Source: Planctellipticum variicoloris (GTDB taxonomy: Bacteria > Planctomycetota > Planctomycetia > Planctomycetales > Planctomycetaceae). From it: a stretch of DNA of 64,000 bases. Location of the stretch: NCBI RefSeq assembly GCF_030622045.1, contig NZ_CP130886.1, forward strand, positions 682,001 through 746,000, in the 5' to 3' direction. The notes under the pieces are model-generated. The model made no database searches. It was given only the letters and a program-made list of their open reading frames with translations, and was not told the origin of the DNA. Made by a program: the position numbers and the translations under genes. Shown piece by piece: positions 52,301 to 62,402 of this stretch (its first letter is position 1; the number at the start of each line of letters is the position of its first letter).

Positions 52301-52527
52301 GTCCGAATCCCTCCGCCAGCGAGCCCGCCAATGAACTCCCGCCGTCCCCGGACTCTGCCGCTTTCCGCCTGCCGCCCGAACCGGAGTGGCTGGTCCGCCT
52401 GCTTGAAGATGTCGCCCCCCTCCTCCGGGAGTCGGAGAGCGGGGAAGATCCTGCCCTGGCTGGCGATGGGGCTGGCGGCGGCGGCGATCGCGGGCTGGTT
52501 CGCCTGGCCGGTGATCGCCAGGAGTGA
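49363..52527 (+). CDS. TolC-like outer membrane efflux lipoprotein with large internal insert
   Basis: A 1054-residue protein, more than twice the length of ordinary TolC/OMF proteins (about 450). After a long leader comes a lipobox LPGC (Cys about residue 63). The core resembles outer-membrane efflux proteins: the N-terminal half around [36 protein letters not shown] and the C-terminal half around [39 protein letters not shown]. Between them a charged, coiled-coil insert of about 400 residues holds an internal duplication: [28 protein letters not shown] near 410 and [28 protein letters not shown] near 501. It is the outer-membrane channel of the operon with the MacA-like gene. ATG 49363 is the only in-frame start codon. 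Its end overlaps the next gene by at least 119 bases. Confidence 0.82.
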   Translation: MRHPAPSPDQCSPATQKTCHRASDGGPERPLPVHCGFRGRRARCRIARAAVFALLAVSVLPGCSRNFWRSQADFDTYNQLLMKTRDPRWDLPRVTVDADSRSRFYDPYDLTKPPLPPDDPAAHEYMHMVDGMAGYKSWHKYGQLLSVENPQWLENIGFSPKIVQASWEKEEELSPEPIPTILNLTLPQAVELSYIHSREYQTAIENAYLSALALTYQQFQYNVRYLGAAGNTPSSTVTLFDQPGVADGLSAPNSRFGISQVLPTGGQWVAELANNTLWLFSGGKSSSSSVLAFSLTQPLLRGAGRKIQLEGLTQQERQVLYDIRNLARFRQTFFASVVVPNQASGFYGQLFVTQQIQNQRENIRALVVQIERSREIYRIAPEEPIDQLPEGFEVPPDFKEKLIVSKSERKPSLGWRSQIMTPEERESLLNLSDQPLFQAAAQELIRRVEQRGQPRPDDPATPDDSSKPVVSDNPELSRILVNLNIPRDLQSKLDVEKPPPPSLSWRGLMSDEDRTRLLSLSDDPAFQQVALDLAARVRSGTIPNDLAQLLTRLASLETGLRSLEQTLASQQDQFKFTLGLPPDMQMTIDTSLLRPFELIDPRLTDTETRLLGFVNQVSELRLDSAEDFSQQVRRLIPRVRELVQEVEQNGFEIIRNDFRRTEENLDRRLSLLDDEAQKLLVRTNLERDQFMFRDAVKKYNQLKEGFEDTSLRIEEGRIAPVDAVTRLRELREDLLQSLQSLKVIQTGLRAELIELPKFEMSIEQVVELAMENRLELMNARGNVMDARRQLEITANRLQSVLNVVAEGEIGTEPGNKPFAFRGDQSSFQAGLQFSAPLDQVLQRNNFRAAIVNYQRARRAYMQLEDSIKRDVRNEWRALAVLRPNFETTRQNLRFSGMSLDSAIEATAAPVRPGAGGAANSNAGLQLTTNLGNVLNAQNSLIQIWIQHELNRINIYQDMGIMQIDERGLWVDPVYQELADRPNPSASEPANELPPSPDSAAFRLPPEPEWLVRLLEDVAPLLRESESGEDPALAGDGAGGGGDRGLVRLAGDRQE

Positions 52528-54379
52528 GTGGTTCGCGGGGCGTTCGTCGCTGGCGAATCTGTCGACGGAAGTCGTCCGTCGGGGACCGTTCCAGGTCACC
52601 GTCACCGAACGCGGCACGCTCGACAGCATGCGGAACGCCGTGCTCGCGTCCAAAGTCGAAGGGTCGACGGCGATTATCAGCATCGTCCCGGAAGGGACGC
52701 ATGTCAAAGAAGGGGACATCGTCTGCGAATTGGATTCGTCGGCCCTGAAGGACAAAGAGGTCCAGCAGCAGATCAGTTTCACGGCCGCGCAGTCGCTCTA
52801 CGACCAGGCGAAGGAAAACGTCGAGATCCAGAAGACGCAGAACGACAGCGACATCGCCGCGGCGAAACTCAAAGTTGACCTGGCGATTCTGGACAAGGAC
52901 AAGTACCTGCAGGGGGACTACGAGCAACAGCGCAAGGAAATGGAAGGCGCTGTCGAGCTGGCCCGCGAAGATCTGACGCGCGCCAAAGAAGAGTTTGATT
53001 ACAACGAGCGACTGACGCGGAAGGGCTACAAGACCCAGAACGATCTGGAAGCCAGCCGCATCGCCGTTCGCAAGGCCGAACTGGCCGTCTCGGTGGCCGA
53101 AGAGAAGCTGCGAGTTCTGAGCGAGTTCACCTACAAGAGACAGATCAAAGAACTCGAAGCGAACGCCAAAGAGTTCGCCCGGGAGCTGGAGCGAACGGAA
53201 CGCAAAGCGCTGGCGACGCTGGCCCAGACCGAATCGGAGCTGGCGGCCAAGGATCTGACTCTCAAAGTCGAGACGTCGAAACTCGAACGGCTGCGCCAGC
53301 AGATTGAATTCTGCATTCTCCGCGCCCCGCAGGACGGTCAGGTCATCTATGCCAACAAGACTGACGGGCGCAGTGACTCGATTCAGATCGAAGAAGGGGC
53401 GATGGTTCGCGAGCGGCAGGCGATCATCAACCTGCCCGACCTCGACAAGATGAAAGTCAACGCCCGGGTTCACGAGTCGCGCATCAGCCTGATCCGGGCG
53501 GGACTTCCCGTGACGGTCAAAATCGACGCAGTCCCCGACAAGGTGTTCCAGGGCGAGCTCGATACGGTCTCGTCCGTCCCCAGCTCGACGAACTTCTTCA
53601 ATCGGGACGTGAAGGAATACGAGGCGATCGTCCGCCTGCTCGATACCGCGGAAAAAGGGAATCGACTGCGTCCCGGCCTGACAGCAGGCGTCGAGATCCT
53701 GGTGGAACAGCGCGACAACGTGCTGCAGACGCCGGTTCAGTCGATCGTTTCGGTCGCTTCGCGACAATTCGCCTTTGTCGTCAAGGACAAACGCGTCGAG
53801 CGGCGCGAAGTCAAAGTGGGGCAGACGAACGACCGGACGATCGAAGTCCTCAGCGGACTCGATGAGAACGATGTGGTCGTGATGAATCCGCGGTCGCAGT
53901 TTGCCGCCGAACTGGTGGAACTGGAAACGCAACTGGTGAAAGAACAGGCCGAAGAGGCCGCCAAAAATCCTCAGCCCATTGGGGCGCCGTCGGCGGTTCC
54001 TGCGGGGGCGCCGGGATCGGGAGGTCGACCGCCCGGCGCAGGCGGACCTCCTGGCGCTGGCGGCTCCGACGGTCCGGGAGGCCCCGGACGCGGCCCGGGC
54101 GGCGGCCCCTCGGAAGGGGGCGCGCGGGTCGATCCGCTGGCCCGCTTCAAGCAGATGGACGCCAACGGCGACGGCAAGATCACCGAAGACGAAGCCGACG
54201 AGCGGATGAAGCCGCGGTTCGCGACCTTCGATGCCGATGGCGACGGCGGCATCACTGCGGAAGAAATGTCCGCGGCGGCAGCGCGATTCCGGGCCGCAGG
54301 CGGTGCAGGTCCCGGCGGCGGAGGACAAGGTGGCGCACGTCCCCCCGGCAACGCGGGCGGCGGCGGGGCCGGCGGTTGA
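52409..54379 (+). CDS. MacA-like efflux periplasmic adaptor with C-terminal EF-hand pair
   Basis: A 656-residue HlyD/MacA-family protein from ATG 52409 (a start at 52331 is also possible). One membrane anchor at 16-36 ([21 protein letters not shown]), biotinyl-lipoyl-like half ([25 protein letters not shown]), a long coiled coil (about 115-290), and the second half with [16 protein letters not shown] and [16 protein letters not shown] Gly/Pro-rich linker (about 535-575) leads to two EF-hand loops, [12 protein letters not shown] at about 584 and [12 protein letters not shown] at about 608, each with full Ca2+ ligand sets at positions 1, 3, 5, and 12. A calcium-binding tail on an efflux adaptor is unusual; it may tie pump assembly or activity to Ca2+. 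Reads out of frame inside the TolC-like gene end. Confidence 0.85.
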   Translation: MSPPSSGSRRAGKILPWLAMGLAAAAIAGWFAWPVIARSEWFAGRSSLANLSTEVVRRGPFQVTVTERGTLDSMRNAVLASKVEGSTAIISIVPEGTHVKEGDIVCELDSSALKDKEVQQQISFTAAQSLYDQAKENVEIQKTQNDSDIAAAKLKVDLAILDKDKYLQGDYEQQRKEMEGAVELAREDLTRAKEEFDYNERLTRKGYKTQNDLEASRIAVRKAELAVSVAEEKLRVLSEFTYKRQIKELEANAKEFARELERTERKALATLAQTESELAAKDLTLKVETSKLERLRQQIEFCILRAPQDGQVIYANKTDGRSDSIQIEEGAMVRERQAIINLPDLDKMKVNARVHESRISLIRAGLPVTVKIDAVPDKVFQGELDTVSSVPSSTNFFNRDVKEYEAIVRLLDTAEKGNRLRPGLTAGVEILVEQRDNVLQTPVQSIVSVASRQFAFVVKDKRVERREVKVGQTNDRTIEVLSGLDENDVVVMNPRSQFAAELVELETQLVKEQAEEAAKNPQPIGAPSAVPAGAPGSGGRPPGAGGPPGAGGSDGPGGPGRGPGGGPSEGGARVDPLARFKQMDANGDGKITEDEADERMKPRFATFDADGDGGITAEEMSAAAARFRAAGGAGPGGGGQGGARPPGNAGGGGAGG

Positions 54380-54455
54380 ACCACGGACTTCGCCGAGTCC
54401 GGGCGAGACGGTCGCCCCCTTCTATGACGACGTACTCTTCGGTGGTCCCTCCGGC

Positions 54456-55169
54456 ATGTCTTTCGCAGCCCAACTGGTTGATCTTGTCAAGAACTACCAC
54501 CTCGGCGAACACGTCGTCCGCGCGCTGCGGGGCGTGACGCTCGATATACCGACCGGCGACTTCGTCGCCATCATGGGGTCGTCCGGCAGCGGCAAGAGTA
54601 CGATGCTCAACGTGCTCGGGGCGCTCGATCGTCCCAGCGACGGCAAATACATTCTGGCGGGGAACGACGTCAGCCTGATGAACGACGACGCTCTGTCGGA
54701 TATCCGTAACCGGCTGATCGGCTTCATTTTTCAGTCGTACAATCTGATCCCGCAGTATACCGTGATGGAGAACGTGCAGGTTCCGTTGTATTATCGCGCG
54801 GGACACAAAAAAATCGGCCCCGACGAAGTCAAACGCTGCCTCGATCTGGCCGAGCGAGTCGGCCTGGGCGACCGGCTCGATCATCGCCCGTTCCAGCTCT
54901 CCGGCGGTCAGCAGCAACGCGTCGCCATCGCCCGCGCGCTGATTAACAATCCGGAAATCATTCTCGCCGACGAGCCGACGGGGAACCTCGACTCGGCGAC
55001 CGAGAAGGAAATCATGGACCTGCTGACGCAGCTCAATCGCGAAGGGCGTACAATTATCATGGTGACGCACGAGACCTCCGTCGCTCGACGCGCCCGACGG
55101 CAGATTGTGATGAAGGACGGCGTCATCGCCAGCGAGGGCTTCTTTGGCGACGAAGCAGACTCCAAGTAG
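54456..55169 (+). CDS. MacB/LolD-type ABC transporter ATPase
   Basis: A 237-residue ATPase. Walker A IMGSSGSGKSTM (39-50), Q-loop FIFQSYNLIPQYT, signature FQLSGGQQQRVAIARAL (147-162) and Walker B IILADEPTGNLDS (168-180), D-loop and H-loop IIMVTHE. This is the usual partner of a MacB-type permease for export of macrolides, peptides or lipoproteins. ATG 54456 begins a sensible N-terminus. It begins 77 bases after the adaptor gene and ends 33 bases before the permease gene. Substrate unknown. Confidence 0.93.
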   Translation: MSFAAQLVDLVKNYHLGEHVVRALRGVTLDIPTGDFVAIMGSSGSGKSTMLNVLGALDRPSDGKYILAGNDVSLMNDDALSDIRNRLIGFIFQSYNLIPQYTVMENVQVPLYYRAGHKKIGPDEVKRCLDLAERVGLGDRLDHRPFQLSGGQQQRVAIARALINNPEIILADEPTGNLDSATEKEIMDLLTQLNREGRTIIMVTHETSVARRARRQIVMKDGVIASEGFFGDEADSK

Positions 55170-55202
55170 TTCGCACCACTTTTCGAGCGACAGACACTCC
55201 GC

Positions 55203-56552
55203 ATGGCGAACTATCTCCGCACGATCCGCCTGGCCATGAAAAGCCTGCTGCTGCATAAGCTGCGGTCGGGACTGACCATGCTGGGCATCGTCTTCGGCGT
55301 CTTCTCGGTGATTGCGATGCTGGCGATCGGCGAAGGGGCCAGCGCGCAGGCCCAGCGGCAGGTGCTCGAACTCGGCGCCACGAACATCATCGTCGTCAGC
55401 GTCAAGCCTCCCGACGATTCCCAGCAGAGCTCCGGGGGCGGAGGACGCAGCTTCGGCCTGCAATACGGACTGCTCCGTTCCGACTACCGGCTCCTGACCG
55501 AAACCGTGCCGAATCTGATGGGCGCCGTCCCGATCCGCGAAATTATCGCCGAGTCGCGATACCTGCAGAAGATGATCAACGCCCGCCTGGTCGGCTGCAC
55601 CACCGAGTACGCGGACATGAACCGCCTCCAACTTGTGCGAGGTCGATTTCTGACCGATCAGGACGAGTACGAGATGGGCAACGTCTGCGTGATCGCCAGC
55701 GAGGTCGCATCGACGCTTTTCCCGTTCGAAGATCCGCTGGGCAAGACCGTCAACGTCAAAAGTTTCCGCTTCCGGATCATCGGCGTCACCCGCCAGCGGA
55801 CCGCCTCCGCGGCGGTCGGCGGGAGCATGTCGGGGCAGGACTTCAACAAGGACATCTACATTCCCCTGCAGACGTTCCGCGTTCGCATCGGGGACCGCAT
55901 TTTCACGCGAATGAGCGGCAGCATGTCCGCCGAGGAAGTCCAGCTCAATCAGATCACTCTGAAAGTGAAAACTGATAAGGACGTGCTGCCGACCTCGGAA
56001 GTTGTCCGCGAGTCGCTGCAGAAGACGCACGGCAGCAAGCGAGACTTCGACATCATCGTTCCGCTCGAACTGCTCCGCCAGGCGGACCAGATCCGGCAGA
56101 TTTTTAATATTGTGCTCGGTTCGATCGCCGCCATCAGCCTCGTCGTCGGCGGCATCGGCATCATGAACATCATGCTCGCCACCGTCACCGAGCGGACTCG
56201 CGAGATCGGAATCCGTCGGGCGCTCGGCGCTCGCCAGCGGGACATCATCGAACAATTTCTGACGGAAACGATCGTCCTCTCGGGGGCGGGCGGCCTGATT
56301 GGCGTTCTGCTGGGTCTGTTGACGCCGATTTCATTCACAGGAATTCAGTGGATCGTCGAAAACTTCATCCTGGACAAGTCCTCGGGAGAGGCCCCGATGG
56401 CCCGCATGTTCGCTGAAATGCAGCCGCAGATCGCCTGGTGGAGCCTGCCGGTCGCGTTTGGCATTTCGGTCGGTATCGGCATCGTGTTCGGCCTCTATCC
56501 GGCCCAGTCGGCCGCCCGGCTGGACCCCATCGAAGCCCTCCGCCACGAGTAG
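55203..56552 (+). CDS. MacB-type ABC transporter permease
   Basis: A 449-residue permease (MacB_PCD + FtsX). Helix 1 is near residues 15-35 ([25 protein letters not shown]), followed by the large periplasmic MacB domain (about 45-300), and three C-terminal helices ([47 protein letters not shown] is the FtsX signature, then [14 protein letters not shown] and [33 protein letters not shown]). Completes the operon: channel, adaptor, ATPase, permease. The C-terminal EALRHE is typical. The putative substrate is not evident. Confidence 0.95.
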   Translation: MANYLRTIRLAMKSLLLHKLRSGLTMLGIVFGVFSVIAMLAIGEGASAQAQRQVLELGATNIIVVSVKPPDDSQQSSGGGGRSFGLQYGLLRSDYRLLTETVPNLMGAVPIREIIAESRYLQKMINARLVGCTTEYADMNRLQLVRGRFLTDQDEYEMGNVCVIASEVASTLFPFEDPLGKTVNVKSFRFRIIGVTRQRTASAAVGGSMSGQDFNKDIYIPLQTFRVRIGDRIFTRMSGSMSAEEVQLNQITLKVKTDKDVLPTSEVVRESLQKTHGSKRDFDIIVPLELLRQADQIRQIFNIVLGSIAAISLVVGGIGIMNIMLATVTERTREIGIRRALGARQRDIIEQFLTETIVLSGAGGLIGVLLGLLTPISFTGIQWIVENFILDKSSGEAPMARMFAEMQPQIAWWSLPVAFGISVGIGIVFGLYPAQSAARLDPIEALRHE

Positions 56553-56633
56553 TCGCTGGGGCCGTGTCGGCGAATCCGCTAAGCTGTAGACCATGCCGGC
56601 AACTCCGTCGGCCCAGCAGCAGAAAGCCGACGG

Positions 56634-57935
56634 ATGGAATTGGATTTCGAGCAGCTCAGCCGATCGCGCGCGGACCTGACGCAGTGGCAGACGCAGCAAC
56701 TGCGGACGCTGCTGCAGAAGATGCTGCCGACAAACCGGTTCTGGCAGTCCCGCTGCCAGGCCGCGGGGCTGTCCGCCGAGACTTTGCGTTCGCTCGACGA
56801 TCTCGGCCGTCTGCCGTCCATCCGTAAGGCCGACCTGGCTGCTGACCAGGCGGAACATCCGCCCTACGGGACGATTCTGACCGAACCCGTCGGGCGGTAT
56901 TCCCGGCTGCATCAGACATCGGGCACGACGACCGGGCAGCCAATGCGCTGGCTCGATACGGCGGCGTCGTGGCAGTGGATGCTGGACTGCTGGCGGCAGA
57001 ACTATCGGCTGCTCGGACTCCGTCCGGATGATCGACTCTGCTTTCCGTTTTCCTTCGGCCCGTTTCTCGGCTTCTGGGCCGGTTTCGAAGGGGCGGCGCA
57101 GCTCGGCAATCTCTGCATCGCCGCCGGGGGGATGAGCAGCGAAGCCCGGCTGCGATTGATCGCCGAGAACCGGGTGACGATTGTCGGCTGTACTCCCACA
57201 TACGCTCTGCGGCTGGCGGAAGTTGCCCGGCAGCAGGGGATGGATCTCCCGCGCGGTTCCGTCCGGGCGATTCTCGTCGCCGGCGAACCCGGCGGTTCCT
57301 TGCCCGAGACCCGCCGTCGGATCGAAGAGGCCTGGGGGTCGCGCGTTTTCGACCACTGGGGCATGACCGAACTGGGGCCGCTCGCCACCGAAGCCGACGA
57401 CGATCCCGCCGTGCTGACGGTCCTCGAAACCGAATGCATCGCCGAAGTCCTGCAGATTGACAGTGACCAGCCGGCCCCGCCCGGCCAGTTTGGCGAGCTG
57501 GTGATGACCAACCTGGGACGGACCGGCTCACCGCTGCTGCGTTACCGCACCGGCGACCTCGTGCAGCCGATCGTCGAGCCGCATCCGTCAGGTCGGTGCC
57601 TGCTCCGTCTCGCCGGCGGGGTTGTCGGGCGCGCCGACGATATGCTCATCATTCGGGGCAACAACGTCTTTCCGGCGAGCATCGAGCAACTGGTACGGAC
57701 GCTGCCGGAGATCGACGAATTCCGGATTGTGGTGACCTCGCACCGGGCCATGACTCACGTCCGGCTGGAGATCGAGCCGCTGCCGGACATCCCCGCGGAA
57801 CGTCACCCAGGGCTGGCGGAGCAGCTCGTCCACCTCACCAAGGATCGCCTCAACTTCCACCCCGAAGTCCGAGTCGTGGCGCCGGGAACGCTGCCGCGGT
57901 TCGAGATGAAGGCCCGGCGGCTCGTGCGGGAGTAG
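56634..57935 (+). CDS. PaaK-like AMP-dependent ligase
   Basis: A 433-residue adenylate-forming enzyme of the phenylacetate-CoA ligase group. P-loop-like motif LHQTSGTTTGQPMRW at 92-106, the C-terminal half with VFDHWGMTELGPLATEA (A5-type motif), LLRYRTGDLVQP (A7-type) and GRADDMLIIRGNNVFPASIEQL (A8-type hinge). Substrates may be phenylacetate or other aryl or fatty acids; the domain order gives no clear specificity. ATG 56634, no good ribosome binding site. It is followed at a 14-base distance by the convergent plsY gene, with no room for separate terminators. Related PaaK-type enzymes in planctomycetes often sit in secondary metabolism clusters, but no such cluster is seen here. Confidence 0.87.
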   Translation: MELDFEQLSRSRADLTQWQTQQLRTLLQKMLPTNRFWQSRCQAAGLSAETLRSLDDLGRLPSIRKADLAADQAEHPPYGTILTEPVGRYSRLHQTSGTTTGQPMRWLDTAASWQWMLDCWRQNYRLLGLRPDDRLCFPFSFGPFLGFWAGFEGAAQLGNLCIAAGGMSSEARLRLIAENRVTIVGCTPTYALRLAEVARQQGMDLPRGSVRAILVAGEPGGSLPETRRRIEEAWGSRVFDHWGMTELGPLATEADDDPAVLTVLETECIAEVLQIDSDQPAPPGQFGELVMTNLGRTGSPLLRYRTGDLVQPIVEPHPSGRCLLRLAGGVVGRADDMLIIRGNNVFPASIEQLVRTLPEIDEFRIVVTSHRAMTHVRLEIEPLPDIPAERHPGLAEQLVHLTKDRLNFHPEVRVVAPGTLPRFEMKARRLVRE

Positions 57936-57949
57936 GGGCGGACGGCCCA

Positions 57950-58624
<675 letters not shown>

Positions 58625-58842
58625 CGGGGGAGAATTCCTGCAGCGGGCGTTTCAAACAGCGGTGCGGAGGGAATTGTGACGGGTTCCCCGATGGTCGGCC
58701 AGCCAGCGCCGGATCGCAATCCCGGTTGACAGAATTCTCCGGGAGGCTTACATGTGCCGCAATGCGACCCGGTCCGGGGGGATCGGCGTACGCACCGGCC
58801 GCGGGACTGCCTGCGGTCGGCTCCAGGGAAGGGGGAAGCGGT

Positions 58843-60618
58843 ATGGAAGCCTTGTCTCAACTGCGGAAACGCGATTATCTGCTGCTGGCAGCGTTTGGGT
58901 TGCTGCTGTTCGGCATTGCGACGGTCAGCGGTCGACCGCTGACGCTGCACGAATCGGTGCTCCCGCAAAGCGCCCGGGAGATGCTCGCCGACGGCGACCT
59001 CCTGGTCCCCAAGAAGGGGGGCGAGCCCTGGCTGGAGAGTCCTCCGCTGCCGCAGTGGATCACGGTGTCGATCGCGACCGCGTTCGGCCGCTGCGATACC
59101 GAATCGATTGTCCGGCTTGGGCCGACCCTCGCAGGCGTCGTCATCATCTGTCTCGTCGCCTGGATGGCGTCTGTCTGGTTCGGACGGGGCATCGGGCTGC
59201 TGGCGGGCTTTGTGCAGGCGACGACGTTTCAGTTCACCCGCTACGCGTGGCTGGCTGAAGACGAAATTTTCCTGTGTGCGCTGGTCACGGCGGCCATCGC
59301 ATTCTTTGTCCGGCTGGAATTCGGCCAGCCGACCGAGCGTCTGGAGGGTCGCGGAGCGTTGAGTCTGGCGTTCGGCGGCCGTTCCTGGTGGATGGTCGCG
59401 TTTTTTGCGGCACTCGGCGCGACCAATCTGGCGAAGGGGCTGATTTTCGGACCTGCGATGGCCGGCATTCCGATGGCCGGTTATCTCCTGCTCAGCCGGG
59501 AACCGGCACGCCTGCGCAAGTATTTCTGGATCTGGGGCGGACTGCTGTTTGCGCTCATCATGTTTGCCTGGCCGGCGGCCGTCCTGCAGCGGTTTCCCGA
59601 CGCGGTTGACGTCTGGTTCAAGGACCTTGGGGGGCGGCTCAGCGGGGAATACACCCTGATCAATCAGCCGTGGTGGTACTACCCGGTCAATCTGCTCTGG
59701 ATGATCGCTCCCTGGACCTTCGTGGCGCCGTGGATGATTCGCGCGACGTGGCGCAGCGCCTGGTCGCAAACGGCTTCCCCCGAACGATTCCTCTGGGGCT
59801 GGGCGCTGCTGGTCCCGGCGGTGTTTTCAATCCCGGGCGGCAAGCACCACCACTATCTACTGCATGCAATGGCGCCGTGGGCCATTCTGGCCGCACTTGG
59901 AATCCGGCGATTGAAGGCCGAGATTCCGGGATGGCCGCTGTTTTTCCGCCACCCGGCTTCGAGCTTGCTTTCGATCGCCACGCCGGCAGTCATTGCGCTC
60001 CTGCTGCTCCGCGATCGGATCGCCGGCCCGGCCTGGCTGCCTTGGGTTCTGCTGCCCGTGATCCCGGTGCTTGTCTTTGCGTTGGCCTTCGGGTTTGTGG
60101 ATCGCCGCCCCTGGCGTTCCGGGGCGATCATCTTCGGCGGATTGTGGCTGGCTTACTCGTTCGGCCACGTTTATTCGGGGCAGTACTTCGATCGCCACCG
60201 CTTCGATGCGGCGTTTCTCAAGAGTGTTCGCGCCCGCTCCGCCGAGTCCGGGTTGCCGCTGCTCGTCGATATGGGGGGCCGGCGACCGCTGCAGGCGTTC
60301 CTGAAACTGTTCTACCAGAGCGACTCGGCCCGGCCGTTGCACAATGTGAGTTTCCTCGCCGACCGAGACATTGCGGAACCGGAGATTCTGGTTCTGACTC
60401 AGGCGGGCGAGGAAGCTGCGCTCCGTGGATTCGGGGATGTGGAGTTGCTGTCACAGAGCGAGTCGACTTCGGGCGACGTCGACGGGACAGAACGTCTGAG
60501 CCTGTATCGCCTGACGTACCGCGCGGACCTGGAGCGACTGGCCGCCGATCACATTGAGATTTCTCCGGCTCAGGCCATCCAGTACGCGCCGCGTCCGCAA
60601 CTGACTCGCCGATTCTGA
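58843..60618 (+). CDS. ArnT-like membrane glycosyltransferase (GT83/PMT type)
   Basis: A 591-residue polytopic membrane protein with about 11-12 helices. The first outer loop has LTLHESVLPQSAREMLADGDLLVPKKGGEPWLESPPLPQWI, the pattern of the GT83/PMT family (ArnT in Gram-negatives) in which acidic residues bind metal and the polyprenyl-sugar donor. Later: YAWLAEDEIFLCAL, FNKGLIFGPAMAG-type region TNLAKGLIFG, and a C-terminal outer domain with about 120 residues. Transfers a sugar or amino sugar from a lipid carrier to lipid A or glycan outside the cytoplasm. ATG 58843 is preceded by AGGGAAGGGGGA. A single gene. Confidence 0.85.
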   Translation: MEALSQLRKRDYLLLAAFGLLLFGIATVSGRPLTLHESVLPQSAREMLADGDLLVPKKGGEPWLESPPLPQWITVSIATAFGRCDTESIVRLGPTLAGVVIICLVAWMASVWFGRGIGLLAGFVQATTFQFTRYAWLAEDEIFLCALVTAAIAFFVRLEFGQPTERLEGRGALSLAFGGRSWWMVAFFAALGATNLAKGLIFGPAMAGIPMAGYLLLSREPARLRKYFWIWGGLLFALIMFAWPAAVLQRFPDAVDVWFKDLGGRLSGEYTLINQPWWYYPVNLLWMIAPWTFVAPWMIRATWRSAWSQTASPERFLWGWALLVPAVFSIPGGKHHHYLLHAMAPWAILAALGIRRLKAEIPGWPLFFRHPASSLLSIATPAVIALLLLRDRIAGPAWLPWVLLPVIPVLVFALAFGFVDRRPWRSGAIIFGGLWLAYSFGHVYSGQYFDRHRFDAAFLKSVRARSAESGLPLLVDMGGRRPLQAFLKLFYQSDSARPLHNVSFLADRDIAEPEILVLTQAGEEAALRGFGDVELLSQSESTSGDVDGTERLSLYRLTYRADLERLAADHIEISPAQAIQYAPRPQLTRRF

Positions 60619-60944
60619 ATCGACGATGCCTGCGGTCGATCGATTCGAAAACTGCGCGACTTGCGGCGATCGATCGAATGCGAAACTCAATCGCGGCGCA
60701 TCCGGGAGCATTTCCTCGTAAACTGCGTAGGCGTTGCAATCGTCGCAATCTTCGTTTTCTGCGCATTCGTTGCAATTCATCGTTTACAGCGGTTGCCTTG
60801 TGGGTACATTGGATCGGGTGACTGCTAACCTCGCTTAGCAGGTCCGGACGGCAGCACTTGTCTGTAACCTTTTATTCTAAAACAGGTTGCATCTTAAGTT
60901 GTGTCGCTCTGGTGACCGGGCCAGCTCCCTGAGGACACTTCAGA
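60619..60944. other. Intergenic region with a structured RNA candidate
   Basis: 326 bases upstream of the sigma-54 activator gene. It includes a possible small RNA (see 60793-60873). A 109-codon minus-strand frame with a Cys-rich start lies in it but overlaps the transferase gene and is not convincing. Confidence 0.5.
60793..60873 (+). ncRNA. Structured RNA candidate, resembling small SRP RNA
   Basis: The core CAGGTCCGGACGGCAGCAC (60839-60857) resembles the domain IV core of bacterial small SRP RNA (CAGGTCCGGAAGGAAGCAGC) with a changed tetraloop and one base missing, and TAACCTCG upstream resembles the usual AACC(C/T)CG. However, CTGCTAA (60822-60828) pairs perfectly with TTAGCAG (60835-60841), a hairpin that true SRP RNA lacks. 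A T-run follows at 60870-60873. It may be ffs, a diverged copy, or an attenuator/terminator in the leader of the next gene. No other SRP RNA candidate is visible in the window. Confidence 0.4.
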
Positions 60945-62354
60945 ATGGCAATTCAGGCATACTGTCTGACATCGGACGCGAGTCTCTTGAACGACCTGCG
61001 GACGTGGACGCAAGGTCACAATCTTGACTGGCAGTTCTGGGTTTGTCCGAATTCCACAACGGTTGCCGATCTGCTCGATCAGCCGGAACCGCTGATCCTG
61101 TTTGTCGATACGCGCGGCGGTGACGTCAGTCCGGAGACTGGTGACGTGCTCGAAGGTCTGGCGCGCCGGCCGGGGAAGCCGCTGACTCTGTTTACGCTCG
61201 GCGAACGGCTGCTGCCGCGCCATGTCGCAGGTCTGATTGATCTTCTCGGAGTTGGCCATCTGGACTGGCCGCCTTGCGGCAGCGGACCGCTGCCGTCGGT
61301 CGCGAATTTGCAATCGGCCGGCGGCCGTCCTCCGGCTCGACGGATTCCCTTCCGATTCTCCATGGTTGCGGGCGACGTGGAAATCGCGACCTATGAGCCT
61401 GCGCTCAAACCGGTGCTGGAGCAGGTTCGTCGGATTGCGGCTCACGACGTGACATTGCTGCTGGTGGGGGAAACCGGAACTGGGAAGACCACTTTGGCCC
61501 AGTTCATCCACCAGCTTTCGACAAGGGTCGGGCACCCCTTCATGCATCTCGCCTGCGGGTCGCTCCCGAAGGATCTGATCGAAAGCGAGCTGTTCGGCCA
61601 TGCCCGAGGCGCCTTCACCGGCGCCGACCGCAACAAGATCGGGCGGTTCGAAGCGGCGGGACGGGGGACGCTGCTGCTCGACGAAATCGATTCCCTCGGA
61701 CCCAACGAACAGGCGAAGCTGCTCAAGGTGATCGAGACCGGCGAATACGAGATGGTCGGCTCCGCCGAGCCCAGGAGTTCGCAGGCGCGATTGATTGTCG
61801 CCGCGAACGTCGATCTGGAGACGCTGACCCAGTCGCAGCGGTTCCGGTCGGACCTGTATTATCGGCTGAACGTGCTGGAATTCCGTCTGCCGCCGCTGCG
61901 CGATCGAGCCCTCGACATCGTGCCGCTGGCGCTGCAGTTCGTGGAGGAATGCTGCCGCGAGTATGGCGTGGCGATCGACGTCATTCAGACCGACTTCCTG
62001 GATGCTCTGCGCGCTTACGGCTGGCCGGGCAATGTCCGCGAGCTGAAGAATCACATCCGGCGGGCGGTGTTGTTCTGTGAAGGGGGACGGCTGACGGTGA
62101 ACGATCTGGCCCACGTGGTTGTGCGGTCGCAGTTTCAGCCGGTGGAGGTTGTGAACAGCCGGCCGGCGGATGCCTGGACGCTGGCCGATCGCGTGGCGAC
62201 GAGCGAGCGGGAGATTCTCGAACAGGCGCTCGCCGCCCACAAGCACAAGCGGGCCGCCACGGCGCGAGCGCTGGGAATCAGCCGGGTCGGTCTCTACAAG
62301 AAGATGCGCAAGTACGGCATGCTCGATACGGCGAAGGAAGAGTCCCGTTCCTGA
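60945..62354 (+). CDS. Sigma-54 dependent transcription activator with receiver-like N-terminus
   Basis: A 469-residue NtrC-family activator. AAA+ domain: Walker A LLVGETGTGKT (173-182), the GAFTGA loop for sigma-54 contact (222-227) in full form, Walker B LLLDEID (243-249), and the GWPGNVRELKNHIRRAVLF segment. The C-terminus is a Fis-type helix-turn-helix (KHKRAATARALGISRVGLYKKMRKYGM). The N-terminal 110 residues have receiver-like spacing with VD at the place of the phosphoacceptor (LILFVDTRGG, Asp55), but lack the acidic pocket after strand 1 and a clear Lys, so phosphorylation is doubtful. No partner histidine kinase is adjacent. It has only a TTAAGTTG-type spacer upstream; RBS CTGAGGA at about 9 bases before ATG 60945. 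Targets unknown; the Tad genes that follow are convergent. Confidence 0.92.
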   Translation: MAIQAYCLTSDASLLNDLRTWTQGHNLDWQFWVCPNSTTVADLLDQPEPLILFVDTRGGDVSPETGDVLEGLARRPGKPLTLFTLGERLLPRHVAGLIDLLGVGHLDWPPCGSGPLPSVANLQSAGGRPPARRIPFRFSMVAGDVEIATYEPALKPVLEQVRRIAAHDVTLLLVGETGTGKTTLAQFIHQLSTRVGHPFMHLACGSLPKDLIESELFGHARGAFTGADRNKIGRFEAAGRGTLLLDEIDSLGPNEQAKLLKVIETGEYEMVGSAEPRSSQARLIVAANVDLETLTQSQRFRSDLYYRLNVLEFRLPPLRDRALDIVPLALQFVEECCREYGVAIDVIQTDFLDALRAYGWPGNVRELKNHIRRAVLFCEGGRLTVNDLAHVVVRSQFQPVEVVNSRPADAWTLADRVATSEREILEQALAAHKHKRAATARALGISRVGLYKKMRKYGMLDTAKEESRS

Positions 62355-62402
62355 GCGACGGCTGCGCGTCGGCCGTGCCGTGCTGGCGAATCGCTGACGC
62401 GG

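Noticed and set aside
52241-54328. 695-codon minus-strand frame opposite the MacA-like gene
   Set aside because: Antisense shadow; no domain recognised.
60451-60780. 109-codon minus-strand frame starting with a Cys-rich block (NCNECAENEDCDDCN)
   Set aside because: The Cys-rich start is suggestive, but most of the frame overlaps the end of the ArnT-like gene antisense, there is no ribosome binding site and the rest is not protein-like.
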